This document shows, piece by piece, positions 56,616 through 64,000 of a DNA stretch of 64,000 nt. The stretch covers positions 372,001-436,000 of the forward strand of contig NZ_JAHFZZ010000008.1 in the NCBI RefSeq assembly GCF_018603905.1, read 5' to 3'. Positions within the stretch are counted from its first letter, which is position 1; each line of letters opens with the position of its first letter. The notes below the pieces were generated by a model. That model made no database searches, was not told the DNA's origin, and was given only the letters and a program-made list of their open reading frames with translations. This DNA is from Nonomuraea sp. NEAU-A123 (GTDB lineage: Bacteria; Actinomycetota; Actinomycetes; Streptosporangiales; Streptosporangiaceae). The translations under genes and the position numbers were made by a program.

Positions 56616-57736
56616 TGAATCCCGAAGAATTCAATGTTGCGATGGTCAACGCTTTGATCTCCAACGGCGAGTTGACGGATAAGGCATGGCGGGCAGCATT
56701 GCTCGCCGTGCCCCGTCACCTTTTCGTGCCGGCGGTGGCCTGGGCCGAACCGGACGACGCCCCCGGCTACCTGATCGATCGGGAGAGCAATCCAGACGCA
56801 TGGTGGAAAGCGGCCTACGCCGATCATGCGATCATCACGCAGTTCGATGACGGGGCTACGGAGATCAGCAAAGGGCCGGGGCGCTATACCTCGTCCCTGT
56901 CAGCTCCGGGGGTCGTGCTGGACTTCCTTGAACTTCTCGGAGCCGACACGAACGATCGGGTGCTGGAGGTCGGCACGGGGCCAGGGTGGACGGCTGGCCT
57001 GCTGTCACATCGGGTCGGTGAGGAGTGTGTGACAAGCATAGAGATCGATGAGGAGGTGTTCTCGACAGCAGTTGGCAATCTCAGGGAGGTCGGTTACCGG
57101 CCACACCTGGTTCGAAGCGATGGTGGACGAGGATGGGCCCGCGACGCTCCCTACGACCGTGTGCATGTCACTTGTGGCGTGTTCGAGGTCCCCTATGAGT
57201 GGGTGCGGCAGACGCGGCCTGGCGGAGTGATTGTGCTGCCGTGGATGCCCCGTTATGAGCCTGGATATCAGCTACGGTTGTCAGTTGGCCAGCATGGCAC
57301 GGCGTCCGGAAATTTCACGGAGTACGCCGGATACATGCTGCTAAGAAGCCAGCGCGCTGCTTCTCCACCGCTCTTTGAGGACGATTTCCGGTACAGGCCT
57401 ACAGAGATCGATCCTGTGACAGTATTTCGTGCTGGATACGGAGCGGATATGGCCATTGCTGGAATGATCCCCGACATCACTGCAAAAGTGGACAGGGAGA
57501 ACGACTTCCAAACTTGGCTGTGGACCGGCGATTCCAAGGCTTACGTATCGGGCAGTGAGGTGGCGCACGTCGGGCCCCGCAACCTGTGGGAGGAGATAGA
57601 GAGGGCTTTTTCACAGTGGACGGAATGGGAAAGACCCGAGCTGAGCAGATTCGGGATGTGCGTCACACCCGTTGGCCAATATGTGTGGCTGGACTCTCCG
57701 GATAACCCTGTCGCGCCACCTGAGCCAAAGCGCTAG
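56615..57736 (+). CDS. PCMT-like (protein-L-isoaspartate O-methyltransferase family) enzyme
   Basis: The 373-residue SAM-dependent enzyme has the PCMT N-terminus (ELTDKAWRAALLAVPRHLFVPA), a TSS motif at 92-94, the SAM-binding loop LEVGTGPGWTAGLL (117-130), the acidic SIEIDEEV and the VHVTCGVFEVPYEWVRQTRPGG segment. A C-terminal extension of about 150 residues goes beyond housekeeping PCMT (about 210 residues). Long PCMT-like enzymes of this type occur in actinobacterial RiPP loci, such as lanthipeptide and graspetide clusters, where they methylate Asp to form aspartimide or isoAsp. Here the only partner is the upstream 44-residue peptide. Confidence 0.85.
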   Translation: MNPEEFNVAMVNALISNGELTDKAWRAALLAVPRHLFVPAVAWAEPDDAPGYLIDRESNPDAWWKAAYADHAIITQFDDGATEISKGPGRYTSSLSAPGVVLDFLELLGADTNDRVLEVGTGPGWTAGLLSHRVGEECVTSIEIDEEVFSTAVGNLREVGYRPHLVRSDGGRGWARDAPYDRVHVTCGVFEVPYEWVRQTRPGGVIVLPWMPRYEPGYQLRLSVGQHGTASGNFTEYAGYMLLRSQRAASPPLFEDDFRYRPTEIDPVTVFRAGYGADMAIAGMIPDITAKVDRENDFQTWLWTGDSKAYVSGSEVAHVGPRNLWEEIERAFSQWTEWERPELSRFGMCVTPVGQYVWLDSPDNPVAPPEPKR

Positions 57737-57976
57737 GTTTCGCGGCTCGAAATGCGACACAAGTGGCGACGAAATGGCCGAAGGCCACCCATTGGGCGCG
57801 CGTGAGCGAGTTCCGCCGGCGTCTCCACGCAGCTCGTGCGATCAAGGAATGGCGGTGTTGCGCCCCTTGCTACTCCGGTCGGTCATGATTCCCAGGCAGG
57901 TTCCAGAGCCGCAATGGCGTGGTGCTGCTGATCACCTCGCCGTGTATCCGCTTTGAGCGCCCTCGCGCAGATGCAG
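57737..57976. other. Gene-poor stretch between methyltransferase and repeat C
   Basis: No supported gene. On the minus strand a frame around 57690-57845 reads LTRAQWVAFGHFVATCVAF, which looks protein-like and may be a gene relic, but it has no start signal and runs into the methyltransferase end. Confidence 0.4.
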
Positions 57977-58232
57977 GTGGCAAGAGTCGGTGCCGGTCTC
58001 GATGATGTCGCCGCCAAGGTCAGTCCGCTCCAACCAGCCGGCCCGGCGAAGCGTTCTTGAGAAGGCGTCCGAGCGCAGCGAGGCCCTCCAGGGGGCGGGC
58101 GTCAGCCCGCCTGGGAGAGCGTCCGGAGCGAAGCGGAGGGCCGTTGTGGGCGGGCGGGCATCAGACGGCCAACCACCGAATCGGGCAAGGGGTGGGCCGA
58201 AAAAGACGTCCGGAGCGAAGCGAAGGCCCTTT
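57977..58232. repeat. Dispersed repeat element, copy C (longest)
   Basis: The element combines the 5' flank shared with B with the complete body shared with A: GTCCGCTCCAA.CAGCCG, CCGGCGAAGCGTTCTTG, two CGTCCGGAGCGAAGCG words, and ACGGCCAACCACCGAATCGG-CAAGGGGTGGGC. It ends about 30 bases before the lepA stop codon. It encodes nothing recognisable. Confidence 0.85.
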
Positions 58233-58261
58233 GAAGGGAGCCCTTGGCAGCAGCTGCCGGG

Positions 58262-60091
<1,830 letters not shown>

Positions 60092-60146
60092 CGAAGTCCG
60101 TTTCGACAGGGTTGAGGTCAAGCGTCTTTCATGGTGACATGCCCGG

Positions 60147-61136
60147 GTGATTGCCCGAACCGCCATTCGCCGTGGTCTGCGCCTTGTCGCGCTGACCCTG
60201 GCCATCGTCGTCGCGCTGATCGGCCTCCTGGCCGGCGCGCTCCGCCTTCAGTTTACCGGTGCCCCAGCGGCCTGGGCGAAGAGCACGGGCAACGACGCCC
60301 TCTGGCTCGGCCACGCGTGGGTCGACGGCCGCCGTACGGAGGCGGACGTGGAGCGGCTCGCGGTACGCCTACGCGCCACGGGCATCAAGAATTTGTACGT
60401 CCATTCGGGGCCGTTCGAGAAGGACGGCCGCCTAGATCCCGCCAAATACCCCAACGCCCGAAATTTCGTCCAATGGGTTCGGCAGCACCTCCCCGGCCTC
60501 CGCGTCTCCGCCTGGCTCGGCCAGAAGGTCGACGGCCTCCTCGACCTCGACAACGCCCAATCCCGCGAGAACGTCCTGGCCGGAGCCGCCGCCATCATGC
60601 GGACCGGCTTCGACGGCATCCACTACGACTTCGAGCCGATCGGTGACGGCGACCGCAACTTCCTCGACCTCCTCGAGAAAACCCGCCGGCACACCAGGCT
60701 CCTGTCCATCTCGACGCCCCAGATCGAGCCGTACCCCCTGATGCGCCTGCCCGCCCGGGCGATCATCGGCCACGACAAGTACTGGTCGAGCGGCTTCTTC
60801 AAGCAGGCCGCCGACCGCGTCGACCAGATCGCCATCATGACGTACGACTCCTTCACCCCCGCGCAGTCCCTTTACGGGGGCTATGTCGCACGCCAGGCCA
60901 CGCTCGCCCTCGATCTGGTCCCCGAGACGAAGCTGGTCCTCATAGGCGCCCCCGCCTACCACGACCACGGCATCGGCTGGGGTGACTCCGCCGAGAGCGT
61001 CGCCGTGGCCGCCCAGGGCGCCAAGCTGGCCCTGACAGACCACGGCAGGCGGGAGCGGTTCGGCCTGGCCCTGTACGTCGATTTCGCGGCCACCGAGGAG
61101 GATTGGCGCGAATACACCACCGAGTGGTTCTCCTGA
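60147..61136 (+). CDS. Membrane-anchored GH18-like TIM-barrel protein
   Basis: The 329-residue protein starts with GTG and an N-terminal anchor or uncleaved signal (LVALTLAIVVALIGLLAGAL). The barrel has a GH18-like catalytic strand FDGIHYDFEP, where Asp and Glu stand at the expected positions of the DxxDxDxE motif (the last three being D-x-E like), plus RVSAWLGQKVDG and QIAIMTYDSF. It is probably an outward-facing glycoside hydrolase or inactive relative acting on cell-wall or chitin-like glycans. It is divergent from lepA. Confidence 0.7.
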   Translation: MIARTAIRRGLRLVALTLAIVVALIGLLAGALRLQFTGAPAAWAKSTGNDALWLGHAWVDGRRTEADVERLAVRLRATGIKNLYVHSGPFEKDGRLDPAKYPNARNFVQWVRQHLPGLRVSAWLGQKVDGLLDLDNAQSRENVLAGAAAIMRTGFDGIHYDFEPIGDGDRNFLDLLEKTRRHTRLLSISTPQIEPYPLMRLPARAIIGHDKYWSSGFFKQAADRVDQIAIMTYDSFTPAQSLYGGYVARQATLALDLVPETKLVLIGAPAYHDHGIGWGDSAESVAVAAQGAKLALTDHGRRERFGLALYVDFAATEEDWREYTTEWFS

Positions 61137-61284
61137 GGCCGTACACTGAAACGAGGCGCCAGTACCCAGAGTGTTGATTTGAGCTGCCGTCTGGGTTATT
61201 GGTAACCTGTTCAACTGCGTGTGGCGCGCCCTCTCTCGAGCCCGCGCGCCCCATCCATCACCAGACTTTCACCGAGGCTTCTTC

Positions 61285-61554
61285 GTGGCGAACATCAAGT
61301 CCCAGATCAAGCGCAACAAGCAGAACGAGAAGGCTCGCCTGCGCAACAAGGCTGTCAAGTCTTCACTGAAGACGGCTGTGCGCAAGTTCCGCGAGGCCGC
61401 CGACCAGGGCGACGCCCAGCAGGCCGCCGAGCTGCAGCGGGCTGCCGCCCGTCAGCTCGACAAGGCCGTCAGCAAGGGTGTCATCCACAAGAACCAGGCC
61501 GCCAACCGCAAGTCGGCGATCGCCAAGCAGGCTGCCAGCCTGGCAGCCAAGTAG
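61285..61554 (+). CDS. rpsT: 30S ribosomal protein S20
   Basis: The 89-residue basic helical protein binds 16S rRNA early in 30S assembly. The GTG start gives the canonical VANIKSQIKRNKQNEKARLRN; the C-terminus KNQAANRKSAIAKQAASL is typical. There is no strong Shine-Dalgarno. A strong terminator follows within 30 bases, so the gene is transcribed alone. The usual neighbour holA is not seen here. Confidence 0.97.
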   Translation: MANIKSQIKRNKQNEKARLRNKAVKSSLKTAVRKFREAADQGDAQQAAELQRAAARQLDKAVSKGVIHKNQAANRKSAIAKQAASLAAK

Positions 61555-61578
61555 GACGCCAGAGGCAAGGCACCACAG

Positions 61579-61612
61579 CGCCGCACCGCCGTCAAGGGGT
61601 GCGGCGTTTTTT
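61579..61612 (+). terminator. Intrinsic terminator of rpsT
   Basis: CGCCGCACC (61579-61587) pairs with GGTGCGGCG (61598-61606) and is followed by six T's (61607-61612). This is a textbook Rho-independent terminator 24 bases after the rpsT stop. Confidence 0.93.
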
Positions 61613-61726
61613 GTGTCACGATTTCGATATCACACCGGCGTTGCGGGTCCGTCACCGTTCTGAAGATCACCTTGCCTCCCTCCGCTTGCATCCCCAAAGG
61701 TTCACTAAACGGGGCAAGGGGGGCGC

Positions 61727-64000
61727 ATGCGGGGGCCGTTGGTCGTCAAACGGGCGTTCAGCGAGCCGTTGCTGTTACTGGCCGCGTTCGGGTCGATCCT
61801 GCTGGCGACCACGACCCTGGTAGCGCTGACGATGTACGCCTCCACCATCGCCGAGGTGGGCGTGCGCCGCACGATGGAGACCGCGTCGCTGGGCCAGGTG
61901 GCCGCGACCATCGCCACGCCCGTCAACACCGAGACGTTCCCGGCGCTCGACCGGGCGATCCGCGCCGAGCTCGCCAGGGCCTACGCGGGCGCGCCCGCCG
62001 CCATCACGACCGCCTTCCGCTCCGACTCGTACGTCCTGCCGGGCCAGGAGCGCCGTAAGACCCCCGAACTGCTCAGGTTCGGCAGCTATGACGGCCTCGA
62101 CGCCCACGCCAAGCTGATCTCCGGCGCCTGGCCAGGAGCCGGAACCGACGTCGTCGAAGCCGCGATCTCCCTGTCGGCGGCCTCGGCGAGCGGCTTCAAG
62201 GCCGGTCAGGAGATCACCACCGAGGGCCGCCTCGACCACAAGGCGGTCAAAGTCCGCATCACCGGCGTCTTCCAGCTCAACGACCCGTTCGGCGACCGCT
62301 GGACCGGCGAACAGCTGCTCACCCGAGGCGTCGAGACAGGCGAGTACACCACCTACGGCCCGCTGATGATCCCCCGGCAGACGTTCCTGAGCCGCTTCGC
62401 CACGAACGTCAACGCCACCTGGACCGCGGTCCCGGACCTGCGCACGCTGTCGCCGGAGCAGCTACGGCCGTTCGCCGGCCGGGTGAGCGAGCTACGCGAC
62501 CGGCTGCGGGCGAACGGCTGCGCGAACTGCACCGCCACCAGCCGCCTGCCGGAGATCCTCACCCAGCTCGGCACCGCCGCCCTGGTGGCCCGCTCCACCA
62601 TGCTCATCCCGGTGCTCCAGCTTCTGCTGCTGGCCGCATACGCGCTCATGCTCACCGCCCGCCTGCTCGCCGACCACCGCCGCATGGAGGTGGCGCTGCT
62701 GCGCTCGCGCGGCGCGGGCACGCTGCGGCTGGCCGCGCTGGCGGGCGGTGAGGCGCTGCTGGTGGCCGTCCCGTGCGCGATCGTCGCGCCGTTCCTCGGC
62801 CCGCCGCTGCTGGCCCTGGTCAACGCGCTGCCCTGGATCAAGGCCTCCGGTGTGCGGCTGGCGCCCTCGGCCGACCTCGGCACGTTCGCGGTCTCGATCG
62901 GCGTGGCCCTGGCCTCGGCCGTACTCCTCATGCTCCCGGCCCTCACGGGCGCCCGGCGTACCTACGTGGAGGAGCAGTCGACGCGCGGCCGGAGCGGCGG
63001 GCGCGGGCTGATCGGGCGGGCCGGGGCGGACGTGGCGCTGCTGCTGGTCGCGGCGCTGGCCATCTGGCAGCTACGGCGCTATGGCGCGCCCGTCACCGCG
63101 ACCGCCGCCGGCGACCTCGGCATCGACCCGCTCATCGTCTCGGGCCCGGCGCTGGCGCTGCTCACCGGCGGCATGCTGGGCCTGCGCCTGGTGCCCCGCG
63201 TCTCGAAGCTGGCCGAACGGCTCACCGCCAGGCGGCCCACGCTGGCTCCGGCGCTCGGCGTCTGGCAGGTCAGCAGGCGGCCGCTCAGGTACGCGGGGCC
63301 CGCGCTGCTGCTGACCATGGCCATCGCGATCGGCATCGTGTCCATGGCCACGGCCGCCACCTGGCGCGGCTCCCAGGAGGACCAGGCCCGCCACCAGGCC
63401 GGGACCGACCTGCGGATCTCCGGGCCACCGGACGGTCCCGAGCTGGGCACGTTCGGGCGCGGCACCGCGTTCGCCGCGCTGCCGGGCGTCACGACCGTCT
63501 CCCCCGCCTTCCGCGGCCAGGTGGAGCTCAGCGGCGAGGACGCGGTCCTGCTCGGCCTCGACGCCGGCAAGCTCGACCGGCTCTTCCAGCTACGGCCCGA
63601 CCTGTCGGCGCGATCGGTCGGGGAAATGGCGCGGGTACTGCGCTCGGGCCGGCCGCGAGGTGGCCCGCTGGAGCTGCCGGGCAGGCCCACCACGCTCACG
63701 GTACGGGCCCGCGCCGACGCCGGTGTGGCGCTGCGGATCATGATCTCGGACGCGCTCGGCGTCTGGCGCGAACTGTCCCTGGGCCTGCTCCATCGGGGCG
63801 ACAACCAGATCGACCTGGACCTCGGGGAGCCGGCCGGGCGGACCGGGAAGATCGCCTACCCGCTGTCCGTCCGCGGCCTGGTCGCCAATCCGCCCGAGAG
63901 CGGCGACGCGCAGGTCACGGTGACCGGTCTGAGCCCCGGCAGAACCGTTTCGCTGAAGGTGACCGGATCGCGGCCGGCCGCGGTCGCCTTCGGCGAGCCG
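61727..64000 (+). CDS. FtsX-like ABC transporter permease, 3' end beyond the window
   Basis: The frame is open from ATG 61727 to the window end: 758 codons. CAAGGGGGG lies just before the start. The N-terminus is a transmembrane helix (FGSILLATTTLVALTMYAS), followed by a large extracytoplasmic domain (about 40-285), then a FtsX core of three helices with the loop LLADHRRMEVALLRSRGAG, and a second copy beginning near GVWQVSRRPLRYAGPALLLTMAIAIG. This is the double-FtsX architecture of actinobacterial MacB-like exporters or lipoprotein-releasing permeases. The partner ATPase is not in the window. The substrate is unknown. Confidence 0.9.
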   Translation, partial: MRGPLVVKRAFSEPLLLLAAFGSILLATTTLVALTMYASTIAEVGVRRTMETASLGQVAATIATPVNTETFPALDRAIRAELARAYAGAPAAITTAFRSDSYVLPGQERRKTPELLRFGSYDGLDAHAKLISGAWPGAGTDVVEAAISLSAASASGFKAGQEITTEGRLDHKAVKVRITGVFQLNDPFGDRWTGEQLLTRGVETGEYTTYGPLMIPRQTFLSRFATNVNATWTAVPDLRTLSPEQLRPFAGRVSELRDRLRANGCANCTATSRLPEILTQLGTAALVARSTMLIPVLQLLLLAAYALMLTARLLADHRRMEVALLRSRGAGTLRLAALAGGEALLVAVPCAIVAPFLGPPLLALVNALPWIKASGVRLAPSADLGTFAVSIGVALASAVLLMLPALTGARRTYVEEQSTRGRSGGRGLIGRAGADVALLLVAALAIWQLRRYGAPVTATAAGDLGIDPLIVSGPALALLTGGMLGLRLVPRVSKLAERLTARRPTLAPALGVWQVSRRPLRYAGPALLLTMAIAIGIVSMATAATWRGSQEDQARHQAGTDLRISGPPDGPELGTFGRGTAFAALPGVTTVSPAFRGQVELSGEDAVLLGLDAGKLDRLFQLRPDLSARSVGEMARVLRSGRPRGGPLELPGRPTTLTVRARADAGVALRIMISDALGVWRELSLGLLHRGDNQIDLDLGEPAGRTGKIAYPLSVRGLVANPPESGDAQVTVTGLSPGRTVSLKVTGSRPAAVAFGEP

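Noticed and set aside
57663..57845. Minus-strand frame reading LTRAQWVAFGHFVATCVAF
   Set aside because: Protein-like stretch without a start signal that overlaps the end of the methyltransferase; possibly a relic, not a supportable gene.

Overview
The window is high-GC DNA with short intergenic gaps, many GTG starts and frequent ATGA/GTGA stop-start overlaps. Its gene families point to a filamentous actinobacterium: AfsR/BTAD-type NTPase, DUF397 and DUF5753 remnants, DUF2630, DUF3097, ureABCFGD order, and a CIRCE-controlled hrcA-dnaJ pair. I would place it in Streptosporangiales (Nonomuraea-like), but that is inference from gene content and style, not a database match. I see no rRNA, tRNA or CRISPR array.

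Layout. 1-1.2 kb: the 3' part of an exported protein gene and a small hypothetical gene. 1.2-9.7 kb: leuA behind a Leu-rich leader peptide and attenuator, a dimethylargininase, a metabolite:H+ symporter, an OmpR/HK two-component pair facing a TAXI solute-binding lipoprotein, a Mut7-C protein and a transglycosylase-like protein that lacks the expected catalytic Glu. 9.7-15.7 kb: a giant Ser/Thr kinase-WD40 protein divergent from a BTAD/NTPase/TPR regulator. 15.8-20.6 kb: a complete urease operon (structural subunits, then UreF, UreG, UreD), with a tandem-repeat insert in UreD.

21-39.3 kb is mostly core housekeeping on the minus strand. In transcription order it runs hemW; hrcA and dnaJ; rsmE; a VWA membrane protein with a solute-binding partner; a HIT protein; phoH, ybeY and corC (translation and ribosome maturation, ion transport); then, beyond a small stand-alone unit and terminator, a lipoprotein, a deaminase-fold protein, a Nudix hydrolase and era. 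Plus-strand genes interleave: an ECF sigma factor with a membrane partner, a GHKL ATPase, Pro/Gly/Tyr-rich membrane proteins and DUF3097. 39.4-48.9 kb: a secreted GH18 chitinase behind a palindromic operator, a repeat-rich spacer, a NarL-type two-component pair with long disordered linkers, a DUF5937/ArsR regulator divergent from an MFS exporter, and small genes.

48.9-58.26 kb, between a thioesterase and lepA, is an accessory island. It holds an IS with a DDE transposase, wrecked XRE-DUF5753 and DUF397 genes, three copies of a dispersed ~200-bp repeat, an unknown polytopic membrane protein, a GHKL-ATPase/PD-(D/E)XK fusion followed by DUF4259, and an AT-rich segment with a two-gene operon of a 44-residue charged peptide and a PCMT-like methyltransferase. 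The last two loci are the best candidates for undescribed systems. The window ends in core genes again: lepA, a GH18-like membrane-anchored protein, rpsT with a strong terminator, and the 5' part of an FtsX-type permease that runs off the end.
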